DNA from: Roseofilum acuticapitatum BLCC-M154
GTDB taxonomy: Bacteria > Cyanobacteriota > Cyanobacteriia > Cyanobacteriales > Desertifilaceae
Direction: 5' to 3'
Length of the DNA stretch: 64,000 nucleotides
Assembly (NCBI RefSeq): GCF_030068475.1
Contig: NZ_JAQOSP010000109.1
Location: 62,001-126,000 of the forward strand
The position numbers and the translations under genes were made by a program. Below the pieces are notes generated by a model, which had not been told where the DNA came from, did no database searches, and saw nothing but the letters and a program-made list of their open reading frames with translations. Positions within the stretch are counted from its first letter, which is position 1; the number at the start of each line of letters is the position of its first letter. This document shows, piece after piece, positions 8,903 through 17,075 of this stretch.

Positions 8903-10597
8903 ATGGCCAAAACTAAACTCAAATCCAAAGGAAAAGCACCTAATCCAGCAACTCTAGTCAAACCACCGCCAACAAAAGAAGAACTAGCCGCCAAAAAACG
9001 CGAATCCGCCAACGCTCGCAAAAAGTTCAATGGAGTCCTCGGACAGGCGATCGGTATTGGTTCAGTTTTTGGCTTAATTGCCTTTGCTGCCATGGGCGAA
9101 CCCTCATTTTTTGTCGTCGGATTATTTGGAATTGCTGTTCTCATATTTTCCTTGAACTATCCCATTCAAGCTCTATGGGCCTTCTATATCTATATGCCCT
9201 TTAGCGGTACTTTTGTCTATTGGGTAGGAGGAGGGAATGCCCTCCTTCACCTAGCAAAAGATGCGTTCTACATTCCCGGATTAATGGGCATCTATCAATA
9301 TACAAAACGATATCGTTTACCCTTCCTTGTGCCCAAAGCTTTAGTTCCCTTCATGTTCGCTCTGTTAGCTTATTGTATATTTGTCATTCTAGCAATCAAT
9401 ACAACTGAAAGAATATACAAAGGGGATAAACCTATTTTATTAGGCATTTTAGGCTTAAAAGTTTTTATGGGATATATTCCCTTAATTAGTTGTGGATTTT
9501 ATATGATTCGGGGAAAAAAAGAATTGCTCTGGATCACGCGCTTAACCACAATTCTTGCAATTATTACTTGTGTTCTCTGTTTGATGCAATATCAAATGCT
9601 TTCATCTGGTACATGCAACGGAACACGCGGTGCGACAGGAGATGCTTTGTTTAAGGCAGATATTGAAGCCAAATGTTTAGTGGGAGGCTCTTTAACCTTC
9701 AGTCCATCACAAAATCAAATTCGTCTTCCCAGCACCCTACCTTCCCCTTGGCACTGGGGTTGGTACATGATTTGTAGTGCCTTTTTTACGTTTGCCACCG
9801 CTTTTTGCGATCCTTCTCTTCCCTGGCAAATGGCTGGATTTGTTGGCATGGGTTTAAACTTCGTTTGTTCTGTAATTTCAGGGCAACGAATTGCCACAAT
9901 GCTTGTACCAGTAGTAACGATTATTTTACTGGTGCTGACGGGTCAAGTTGCCAACCTAAAACGATTTATTCCCATTGCATTGGGATTGACCTTGCTATTG
10001 GGAGGTGCTGCTGTAGCATTCCCCGATGTTGTGCAAGAAAGATGGGATAGTTTAATCGGTCGAGTCGGTGCATCTAACCCCGCAGATTTTATTGCTGAAC
10101 AAGCAGAAAGTTCTGCCAAGAGAGCTGGTTTATTTGGCAATGGATTAGGACGTGCAACTAACTCTGCTAGAGCATTTGGGAGGACTTTTTTGGTGGAAAC
10201 ATGGTTTCCAAAAATACTATTTGAACTTGGGAAGCCAGGGCTGACGTTGTTTTTGTTGATGGTTACAGTTCTCACCTGGGAAACGTTTAAATCTTATCGT
10301 TCGGTGAAAGATAAAAGCTTACGAAACTTTGGCGCTTGCTTCTGGGTATTTATTTTAATTATCAGTTACCAAACCTATTGGTATCCTCTGGATACTGATC
10401 CGGTGTGTGTCTACTATTGGTTGTTTGCTGGCATTACGTTAAAGTTACCCGCCATTGACAAGGAGGAACAGAAGAAAAAGCAAGAGTTGGAAGCGCTGCT
10501 GGAAGCACAAGCCGATCCGAAAAAACGCAAGAAATCTAAATCTAAATCGGCTAAATCTGGCAAAAATGGGCGTAAATCGAGTAAAAAGAGGAGATAG
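8903..10597 (+). CDS. hpsL: O-antigen ligase/polymerase-like membrane protein, HpsL-like
   Basis: A 564-residue polytopic membrane protein with about ten hydrophobic segments, a Lys-rich cytoplasmic N-terminus and a strongly basic Lys/Ser/Arg tail from about residue 520. The large external loop and the segment with SPWHWGWYM and VISGQRIATML fit the Wzy/WaaL-type O-antigen ligase superfamily. The gene order ligase, GT2, GT4, GT4 matches the cyanobacterial hormogonium polysaccharide locus hpsL-hpsN-hpsO-hpsP, and the name rests on that order and general resemblance. It probably polymerises or exports a polysaccharide used in gliding and biofilm. It heads the operon; the next gene starts 26 bases after its stop. 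Confidence 0.72.
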   Translation: MAKTKLKSKGKAPNPATLVKPPPTKEELAAKKRESANARKKFNGVLGQAIGIGSVFGLIAFAAMGEPSFFVVGLFGIAVLIFSLNYPIQALWAFYIYMPFSGTFVYWVGGGNALLHLAKDAFYIPGLMGIYQYTKRYRLPFLVPKALVPFMFALLAYCIFVILAINTTERIYKGDKPILLGILGLKVFMGYIPLISCGFYMIRGKKELLWITRLTTILAIITCVLCLMQYQMLSSGTCNGTRGATGDALFKADIEAKCLVGGSLTFSPSQNQIRLPSTLPSPWHWGWYMICSAFFTFATAFCDPSLPWQMAGFVGMGLNFVCSVISGQRIATMLVPVVTIILLVLTGQVANLKRFIPIALGLTLLLGGAAVAFPDVVQERWDSLIGRVGASNPADFIAEQAESSAKRAGLFGNGLGRATNSARAFGRTFLVETWFPKILFELGKPGLTLFLLMVTVLTWETFKSYRSVKDKSLRNFGACFWVFILIISYQTYWYPLDTDPVCVYYWLFAGITLKLPAIDKEEQKKKQELEALLEAQADPKKRKKSKSKSAKSGKNGRKSSKKRR

Positions 10598-10623
10598 TAT
10601 TCCTATACTTAGAGTCATTAACT

Positions 10624-11616
10624 ATGAATTTACCTTTTCTTTCTGTAATTATTCCTACCTATGGACGTGAGGAACCCTTACGCGATAGTATCCAGGATGT
10701 CCTCAAGCAGGATTATCCCCATTTTGAGCTGATAGTCGTCGATCAAACCGCCGAGCATAAACCGGAAGTGCAAGCGTTTTTGAATGAGATGGCTAATTCA
10801 GGTAAAATTAAGCTATTTCGAGTGAATTGGGCGAGTTTACCCGGAGCGCGAAATTATGCGGTACGGCGCTCTAGTGGGGATGTGGTGCTGTTTATTGATG
10901 ATGATGTGGTGTTACCGGAAGGGTATTTGATGGCCCATGCTCGCAATTACGATCGCCCCGAAGTCGGCGCTGTAGCTGGTCGCGTTTTTGACCGCATGAA
11001 GTTGGGCGAGTCTCAGGATGGTTACACCATTGAAGACTTACCCCCCCAAGCCTTCGATCCCGGCATTGCTTGGTATCACATTGATTTAGTCCATACCACG
11101 AAAGCTCAGGAAGTCATTTCTGCACGGGGGTGTAATATGTCCTTCCGGCGTGATATTTTTAGCAAACATGGCTTAGAATTTGATGAGCGATTTCGCGGTA
11201 GTGCGGTGCGGGAAGAGTCCGATTTTTGCTTGCGCTTGCGCCAGACCGGATACAAAATCTGGTACGATCCAGAGGCCAATTTGGTGCATTTAGGGGAAGA
11301 AACGGGAGGATGTCACGATATTTCTACGCGATCGCTAGAATATCAGATTACCTTCTACCATAACCACTTTCTCATGGGACTCAAAAATTTGACCGTCGGT
11401 CAGCAAGTCCGGTTCTTTAGCAAGTTATTTGACTGCCACGTTTTAGGTCATCCTCCCTGCAATAAAAGTGGTTCCCCCCTCAAAATCGTCAGTCGCGCAG
11501 GGTTCTACACCATGGGTTACTTCAGTGCTTGGCAAACTCGACTCAAAACTCTCTGGAAAACCGGACAAATGTATAGCCAGCAAGACGAAAAATGGACAAC
11601 TTCTAAATCGGTTTAA
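10624..11616 (+). CDS. hpsN: Family 2 glycosyltransferase, HpsN-like
   Basis: A 330-residue GT-A-fold enzyme. The N-terminus has the GT2 motif SVIIPTYGREEPLRDSI, the nucleotide-sugar and metal site is VVLFIDDDVVLPEGY (DDD at about residues 95-97), and the acceptor and base region has ARGCNMSFRRDIF and REESDFCLRLRQTGYKIWYDP. No membrane helices, so it acts at the cytoplasmic face. The ATG at 10624 follows the hpsL-like stop by 26 bases. By position it corresponds to HpsN of the hormogonium polysaccharide set. The sugar is unknown. Confidence 0.75.
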   Translation: MNLPFLSVIIPTYGREEPLRDSIQDVLKQDYPHFELIVVDQTAEHKPEVQAFLNEMANSGKIKLFRVNWASLPGARNYAVRRSSGDVVLFIDDDVVLPEGYLMAHARNYDRPEVGAVAGRVFDRMKLGESQDGYTIEDLPPQAFDPGIAWYHIDLVHTTKAQEVISARGCNMSFRRDIFSKHGLEFDERFRGSAVREESDFCLRLRQTGYKIWYDPEANLVHLGEETGGCHDISTRSLEYQITFYHNHFLMGLKNLTVGQQVRFFSKLFDCHVLGHPPCNKSGSPLKIVSRAGFYTMGYFSAWQTRLKTLWKTGQMYSQQDEKWTTSKSV

Positions 11617-11641
11617 TGGTGTTATTGGACTCTAGACTATC

Positions 11642-12811
11642 ATGAAAATCTTAATCGCCAGCCACACCTATATTGTCGATCTCAACCGCGAGAAACTGAG
11701 AAAATTAGCCCAACTCGATCCCACCATAGAAGTAACCGTCGTTGTCCCCAAACGATGGCGACCGGGAGGCGTACAAAATAAGATTATTGAAACTCAACCC
11801 GTCGATGAGGGTAATTTTCGGGTTGTGCCCTTGTCTAACTTTAGTGAAAATAACCAAGGGCTATTAACCTTTGGTCTAGATTTAGTGCAACTGCTAAAAA
11901 CATTCAAGCCCAATATCTTGCAGACCGAACAAGGCGCAAAAGCCTTTAGTCATGCAGAATTGATTACTCTCAATAAGCAACTAAACCTGAAAGCTAAAAA
12001 TGTATTTTTCACCTGGTGGAACTTACCCTATGAAGTTAAGTTTCCCATCTCTGTGTTAGAGGGTTTTAATCTGAAAAATTCCCACGGAATCATATCGGGA
12101 AACCAAGACGGAGCGGATGTTCTGCGCGATCATGGCTATGATGGCCCCATTAAAGTCATGCCCCAACTGGGGGTAGATGAGCAATTATTTTCCCCCCAAG
12201 AGCAACCAGAGTTAAGAATATCATTGGGCATTAAGCCGGATGAATTTGTGGTGGGTTTTGTGGGGCGATTTGTGGAAGAAAAAGGACTTTTAACCCTCTT
12301 CACAGCCTTAAAAGGAATTACAGAACATCCCTGGAAATGGGTGTTGCTCGGTCGCGGTGATTTGAAGCAAGAGATTTTAAACAAGGCTTCAGAATTTGGC
12401 TTACGAGACCGGCTTGTTTTTGTGGAAAGTGTCCCCCACGATCAAGTTTATCGCTATATTAATTTAATGGATGTCTTGGTTTTACCCTCTGAGACGACCT
12501 ATAAGTTTAAAACCTTAACAGCAGCCGGTTGGAAAGAACAGTTCGGCCATGTTCTAATTGAAGCAATGTCCTGTAAAGTTCCGGTCATTGGTTCAGATTC
12601 TGGGGAAATTCCCCATGTGATTGAGGAAGCGGGATTAATTTTTCCAGAAGCGAATGTAGATGGTTTGCGAAACTGTTTGCGTCAAATGATGGAAAATCAA
12701 GACTTACGGCAAGATTTAGCGCAAAAAGGTTACGAACGGGCTATGCTTCACTATACCAATACGGCTTTGGCAAAACAACAATTATCGTTTTATGAACAGT
12801 TGCTTGCCTAA
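11642..12811 (+). CDS. hpsO: Family 4 glycosyltransferase, HpsO-like
   Basis: A 389-residue GT-B enzyme of family GT4. The C-terminal domain carries VVGFVGRFVEEKGLLTLFTAL, the GRGDLKQEI loop, VDVLVLPSETT-like text (MDVLVLPSET) and the EX7E region FGHVLIEAMSCKVPVIGSDSGEIPHVI. It transfers a sugar from a nucleotide donor with retention. It starts 25 bases after the GT2 gene, so it is co-transcribed. Position and type match HpsO. Family assignment is sure; the gene name is from context. Confidence 0.75.
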   Translation: MKILIASHTYIVDLNREKLRKLAQLDPTIEVTVVVPKRWRPGGVQNKIIETQPVDEGNFRVVPLSNFSENNQGLLTFGLDLVQLLKTFKPNILQTEQGAKAFSHAELITLNKQLNLKAKNVFFTWWNLPYEVKFPISVLEGFNLKNSHGIISGNQDGADVLRDHGYDGPIKVMPQLGVDEQLFSPQEQPELRISLGIKPDEFVVGFVGRFVEEKGLLTLFTALKGITEHPWKWVLLGRGDLKQEILNKASEFGLRDRLVFVESVPHDQVYRYINLMDVLVLPSETTYKFKTLTAAGWKEQFGHVLIEAMSCKVPVIGSDSGEIPHVIEEAGLIFPEANVDGLRNCLRQMMENQDLRQDLAQKGYERAMLHYTNTALAKQQLSFYEQLLA

Positions 12812-12829
12812 ATTTTAAGTGGATATCTT

Positions 12830-12939
12830 GCCCTCTCCCTATATCCCTCTCCCTTGGGAGAGGGACTTCTCTCCCCTTCTCCCTTCGACTTCGCTCAGGG
12901 CAGCGCCTGCGGGAGAAGGGGCTGGGGGATGAGGGGAGA
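12830..12939. repeat. Palindromic repeat family F (CCCTCTCCC type), copy 1
   Basis: Two nested inverted repeats, CCCTCTCCC with GGGAGAGGG and CCCCTTCTCC with GGAGAAGGGG, in the 168-base gap inside the polysaccharide operon. The right half resembles 47819-47918. As RNA it would form strong hairpins between the HpsO- and HpsP-like genes and could attenuate transcription. It has no coding role. Confidence 0.8.
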
Positions 12940-12979
12940 TTTTGTACATATGCTATAAATTTCTATACTCTTAACTATA

Positions 12980-14146
12980 ATGCGCGTTTTACAAATTGTT
13001 CCTTCGATTTCTCTGGTCTATGGTGGCCCCAGTCAGATGGTCAAAGGGTTGTCTGCGGCCTTGAGTGATGCGGGTATTGAAGTAACTATTCTAACTACAG
13101 ATTCCAATGGCGATACGGGAGAAGCGCCTTTAGATGTGCCTCTAGACCGCCCTGTGGAAGAAAATGGTTATCACATTCGTTACTTTCGCTGCTCTCCCTT
13201 CCGACGCTACAAGTTTTCCCTAGATTTATTAAACTGGCTGTCTGAACATGCCTCAGAGTATGATATTGCCCATATTCATGCCCTGTTTTCTCCCGTCAGT
13301 TCGGCGGCAGCTACTATTGCCCGACGGAAAAAAATCCCCTATCTGATGCGTCCTTTGGGCACTTTAGATCCAGCAGATTTACGCAAAAAACGACAGCTTA
13401 AACGCCTCTATACGGCGCTGTGGGAAAAGCCTAATATTGCTGGAGCAGCCGCCATCCATTTTACCAGCAGCATTGAAGCGAAAATTTCCGATCGCTTCGG
13501 AACCGATACCCCTAGCGTAGTGGTTCCCTTGGGTGTACAACTGCCCCAACTGCCAGAACCGGGAAAAGCCAGAGCCAACCTGAACATCCCCCCAGATAAA
13601 CCCCTGATTCTCTATATGTCGAGAATTGACCCGAAAAAGGGCTTAGATTTGCTCCTTCCTGCCCTGGAAACCCTGGTAAATGAAAAATTTGAGTTTGAAT
13701 TCATTTTAGCGGGCGGAAATCCTCAAAATACCGCCTATGTGGAGCAAATTAAACAGCAAATCCAATCCTCGCCTTTAGCCCCTTGTACCCAGTTTCCAGG
13801 GTTTGTCACGGGTGAGGAGAAAGCAGCACTGTTGCGGGACGCGGATCTGTTTGTGTTGCCTTCCTACTATGAGAATTTTGGCATTGCGGTAGCCGAAGCG
13901 ATCGCCTCTGGAACTGCTGTCGTCATCTCCACAGGGGTTTATATTTGGGAAGATATTCAAAGATCGGCGGCTGGCTGGGTGTGTGGTTGTGATGTCAATT
14001 CTTTAACGGATAGTTTACGACTGGCTCTGAGCGATCGCCAAGAACGACTGAAACGGGGAGCAGCAGGCGCAGACTATGCGAAAACTCACTATAGCTGGCC
14101 GGCGATCGCTCAACAAATGATCGGTGTTTATCAAGAATTTCTTTAA
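12980..14146 (+). CDS. hpsP: Family 4 glycosyltransferase, HpsP-like
   Basis: A 388-residue GT4 enzyme. The N-terminal glycosyltransferase-4-like domain has SISLVYGGPSQMVKGLSAAL and the IAHIHALFSP acceptor region. The C-terminal donor domain has ILYMSRIDPKKGLDLLLPALE, the FPGFVTGEEKAALL loop and VLPSYYENFGIAVAEAIASGTAVVIS, which holds the EX7E pair. It is separated from the HpsO-like gene by repeat F, so it could be transcribed at a lower level. Position and type correspond to HpsP. The product sugar is unknown. Confidence 0.75.
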   Translation: MRVLQIVPSISLVYGGPSQMVKGLSAALSDAGIEVTILTTDSNGDTGEAPLDVPLDRPVEENGYHIRYFRCSPFRRYKFSLDLLNWLSEHASEYDIAHIHALFSPVSSAAATIARRKKIPYLMRPLGTLDPADLRKKRQLKRLYTALWEKPNIAGAAAIHFTSSIEAKISDRFGTDTPSVVVPLGVQLPQLPEPGKARANLNIPPDKPLILYMSRIDPKKGLDLLLPALETLVNEKFEFEFILAGGNPQNTAYVEQIKQQIQSSPLAPCTQFPGFVTGEEKAALLRDADLFVLPSYYENFGIAVAEAIASGTAVVISTGVYIWEDIQRSAAGWVCGCDVNSLTDSLRLALSDRQERLKRGAAGADYAKTHYSWPAIAQQMIGVYQEFL

Positions 14147-14215
14147 AATCAGTCTTCATACAATCATGTAGCCTGGAGATAGAATATAATAGAATATAAA
14201 GAGTTTATTCGTTAA

Positions 14216-15097
14216 TTGGCAGAGATCGTGATACTCTCAAATTTTTCTAGAAAACTTAACTATTTCTCTAGGGCTGCTAAAGAAATAGGTTATGGAAAAT
14301 TTTTATACCGCTATGGATTGCGTGGATTCCATAAGATAATCAAAGTCAATCAGAAAATGGTTTTATTCAATAATGTACCCATGATCTTGCCTTTTGGCAG
14401 TCAGTTTGGTACAGAGCTTTTTCTGAAAAAAGAGAAACTAGATTGGGGATCGGAAGCTGTATTAACTCGATTTTTAGATAAAGAGAAGAGCTTTATTGAT
14501 ATCGGGGCAAATATTGGATACTATACCTTGCTGGCGGCTCCATTATCCCGTGAGGTTTATGCATTTGAACCCGATCCAAGAGTTATTAAAACTTTAGAAG
14601 AAAACATTTCACAATTTCAAAATTGTCACATTATTAGAGAGGCACTTTATTCTGAAGCTGGCACGATGGAAATTTCTTTGAACTCTATGCCTGAACTGAA
14701 CTCACTAGTCAGGACAGACAATGAAGGGAAAAAGATGATCGTTAAAGTTAACACGTTAGATAACTTGATGTCAGAATATCCATCTTTAAAAGTTTCAGGT
14801 ATTAAGACAGATGCTGAAGGGGCGGATTTTGAAATTTTATTAGGTGGAAAAAATTTGCTGATCCGAGATCAACCCTTAGTTTTATCAGAGGCTTACCCCA
14901 ATAAAAATCTACTCAACTTTATCGAATCAATTGGATTTACCTGTTATGCTTTTGCTAAACCTAAAAATCAAGAGGTTTATCCGTCAAATGCCAAATTTAT
15001 TAAAATTGAAAAACAACCTAATAATTACCGCATTAAAATGATTTTCATCGTCCCTGCTAGACTAGCAACAGAGTTTCAAACCTTAGCATGTGTCTAA
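14216..15097 (+). CDS. FkbM family SAM-dependent methyltransferase
   Basis: A class I methyltransferase of the FkbM type, which O-methylates hydroxyls of sugars or other small molecules. The SAM site is SFIDIGANIGYYTLLAAPLS followed by AFEPDP, then the family motif KTDAEGADFEILLGG and a downstream E-A-YP stretch. The start is uncertain: TTG at 14216 gives 293 residues and GTG at 14228 gives 289. No in-frame ATG exists before about residue 45. It follows the GT genes, so methyl capping of the same polysaccharide is a fair inference. Its codon use is more A/T-rich than the hps genes. Confidence 0.82.
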   Translation: MAEIVILSNFSRKLNYFSRAAKEIGYGKFLYRYGLRGFHKIIKVNQKMVLFNNVPMILPFGSQFGTELFLKKEKLDWGSEAVLTRFLDKEKSFIDIGANIGYYTLLAAPLSREVYAFEPDPRVIKTLEENISQFQNCHIIREALYSEAGTMEISLNSMPELNSLVRTDNEGKKMIVKVNTLDNLMSEYPSLKVSGIKTDAEGADFEILLGGKNLLIRDQPLVLSEAYPNKNLLNFIESIGFTCYAFAKPKNQEVYPSNAKFIKIEKQPNNYRIKMIFIVPARLATEFQTLACV

Positions 15098-15392
15098 TAC
15101 AGCACTTTCCACAAAGCATTCGGCGTTTACGAACACTTCACCCCATAATCCACTTAAAATACTGTCCTGGTTTTCCCACACTCTGCTCCATCAGCTCCCT
15201 ATAGTACAAACATCAGGTTAGAGACAGAACCGAGATCACCGATCTCCAGGAGATCCATCACATCGCATCTCCACTTGCGCTCACCGTCATCTAGGACATC
15301 TCTAGAGCATCCTAGAACTAGAGGCTAAACCATCCAGATGCAAGCCCTAACCTGTCGTATGCTTTTGTATTTCCTGCCGAGGAACTCAAACC
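15098..15392. other. Intergenic region without recognised gene
   Basis: No supported gene is seen. A short reading frame beginning at 15338 overlaps the better-supported small gene at 15393 in another frame and is rejected. Several short palindromes occur, such as GATCTCCAGGAGATC near 15240. The promoter of the small gene probably lies here but no clear boxes can be given. Confidence 0.4.
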
Positions 15393-15545
15393 ATGAAAGT
15401 CCGATGGAAAACCTTAATCCCCAGGATAACCCTCTGGTTAGCCCTAGAAATCGTTCTCAGTTGCTTAGGACTCGATCATCTCGCCGATTACAGCGAGTAT
15501 GTCTTGGAAAAGAAAACCGTCACCCTATTGGTAATGGGTAATTAA
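15393..15545 (+). CDS. Small single-helix protein (50 aa)
   Basis: A 50-residue frame starts at ATG 15393, with GAGGAA eight bases upstream. It reads MKVRWKTLIPRITLWLALEI, then VLSCLGLDHLADYSEYVLEK and a short tail. The basic start, hydrophobic segment from about residue 9 to 27 and acidic amphipathic end look like a small membrane-associated protein. I recall similar short proteins in other filamentous cyanobacteria but cannot verify it. The function is unknown. It stands alone between the FkbM gene and repeat B1. Confidence 0.55.
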   Translation: MKVRWKTLIPRITLWLALEIVLSCLGLDHLADYSEYVLEKKTVTLLVMGN

Positions 15546-15569
15546 GTAATAAGTCATCAGTCATCAGTC

Positions 15570-15748
15570 ATATCAAATCCGGTTAAACAGTTGTCATTGC
15601 GATCGCAGCGAAGCATTCGCGCTTCTCGCAAGCTTCGCTTTCATGTTCGCGAAGCGGAAACGCCAAGATTCGGGGATTGTGCGATTGCTTCATTCCACTG
15701 CGTTCCATTCGCAATGACATACTGTAACTGATTCTTCGGATTTGATAT
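15570..15748. repeat. MITE-like repeat family B, copy B1
   Basis: The element is bounded by ATATCAAATCCGG and CGGATTTGATAT as terminal inverted repeats. Inside, TTGTCATTGCGA pairs with CGCAATGACA to form a second palindrome. B2 and B3 at 56638-56916 share the ends and this palindrome. B1 also contains a GTTCGCGAAGCGGAAAC stretch related to repeat family C, so it looks composite. It occupies most of the gap 15546-15831; the rest holds nothing recognised. Confidence 0.85.
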
Positions 15749-15831
15749 AAGCGATCTCCGCGTCCCCAATCCTAGACTTTCTGCAACCGATCCATTACTA
15801 TACAACTAAGCAATAATTTTCGAGCTTAGTC

Positions 15832-16428
15832 ATGAAACCGATCAAACTCCTCGCCATGGGCGCTCTGGTAGTCTGTCTAACCGTCCTCAGCCTCTGCGCT
15901 CCCCAGACAGCCCTCGCCAATCCCAATCCCAGTCAACTCTCCCATGCCATCGAAGAAATTGAAAACCTAGATGCCATGCGCTCTGGGTTAGCCTCAACCC
16001 TCAAAGATAAGACCGAAACCATCACCCCGGAAACCTTCAAACAAGTCTGTAAACCCGTAGGCATGAAAGCCCAAAAACTGAGCCAAGAAAATGGATGGCA
16101 AGTCAAACAAATGGCCACCAAATACCGTAACCCCGCTCATACTCCAGACACCCCAGAAGCAGAAGCCGCCCTTGCACTGCTCGATAGCCATCCAGAACTA
16201 ATGGGATTCTGGCAAGATGAAACCCTCAATGGTGAATCCGGACGGCGCTACTATCGCCGCATTAACGTAGAAGCCACCTGTTTAGGCTGTCATGGAGCAA
16301 AAGCAGCACGACCAGAATTTGTCAAACAAAACTATCCCCAAGATTTAGCCTATGACTTTAAGGTAGGGGATCTTCGCGGCATGTACGCTGTCTTTATTCC
16401 CGATGATGTTGCTTCTGAATCCAAATGA
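15832..16428 (+). CDS. DUF3365 (Tll0287-like) c-type haem protein
   Basis: A 198-residue exported haemoprotein. Residues 1-29 are a signal peptide ending ALA. The single haem-binding motif CLGCH is at 150-154. A conserved cysteine, Cys73 in FKQVCKPVG, corresponds to the residue that is the unusual axial thiolate ligand of the haem in Thermosynechococcus Tll0287. The fold of that family is PAS-like and it acts in the lumen or periplasm, possibly as a low-potential redox or sensor protein. Length is normal. The stop overlaps the start of the DUF3122 gene (ATGA), so the two are translationally coupled. Confidence 0.88.
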   Translation: MKPIKLLAMGALVVCLTVLSLCAPQTALANPNPSQLSHAIEEIENLDAMRSGLASTLKDKTETITPETFKQVCKPVGMKAQKLSQENGWQVKQMATKYRNPAHTPDTPEAEAALALLDSHPELMGFWQDETLNGESGRRYYRRINVEATCLGCHGAKAARPEFVKQNYPQDLAYDFKVGDLRGMYAVFIPDDVASESK

Positions 16429-16943
16429 AAGCACTTAAACCCCACCGAGGAAGACGCTGGCTAGTGGCTCTTTTAGCCGCTCTGCTCTTCCTCCTTCCTT
16501 CTACGCTCCTGGTTTCCCAACCCGCATCGGCCCTCATTCGCCAACAAGTGGAAGCACCGGGACAAACTCTCTATCAATCTCGCCATAGCTTGCGAGATGG
16601 GAGGGGCAAAACCTGGCAAGTGATTCTGTTTAAGCGGATCAAAGTGGGAGAATTAGCCAATGTTCAGTTACGTTTAGTGGGATTTCCCAATGAAACCGTA
16701 TTTCAACATCCCGCTTCTCTAACGCTAAAAGATAGTCAGGGTAACCGGTTGAGTGCTTCTGATGTTTTTGCAGATCAGGCTCCTGCCCCCAATGTGGGAC
16801 AGTATGAGTTAACGGATATCCTAGAGTCAGTTTCGGCTTCGGGTTCCCTAGAGTTGTCTTTGCCGGTGGAAGATGGGGAAATACGGATTTCTATTCCTTC
16901 GGTGATTATTTTGGAATGGCAGTATTTAGCCCGTGAGTATTAA
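16425..16943 (+). CDS. DUF3122 domain-containing secreted protein
   Basis: A 172-residue cyanobacterial protein with a basic N-terminus, a hydrophobic stretch (WLVALLAALLFLLPSTLLV) and an ASA cleavage site near residue 37. The mature part is rich in beta strand and has family text: RHSLRDGRGKTWQVILFKR, LRLVGFPNETVFQHP and the closing ILEWQYLAREY. The function is unknown. The ATGA overlap with the DUF3365 haemoprotein suggests the two exported proteins work together or need fixed stoichiometry. Confidence 0.8.
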   Translation: MKALKPHRGRRWLVALLAALLFLLPSTLLVSQPASALIRQQVEAPGQTLYQSRHSLRDGRGKTWQVILFKRIKVGELANVQLRLVGFPNETVFQHPASLTLKDSQGNRLSASDVFADQAPAPNVGQYELTDILESVSASGSLELSLPVEDGEIRISIPSVIILEWQYLAREY

Positions 16944-17075
16944 TTTCCCTTTCCACTCACAGAGGTGAAAAATTTTTCGCCCCCATCCCCCCATCCCCCC
17001 ATCCACCACTCTCTCGCCCAAAGCGCTGTAAGTCTGCTGTACAATCAATAAGCAGCTTCAGACAAACATAGGCTT

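Noticed and set aside
15338-15541. 67-residue frame before repeat B1
   Set aside because: It overlaps the small membrane-type ORF at 15393, which has a better ribosome-binding site and protein character.
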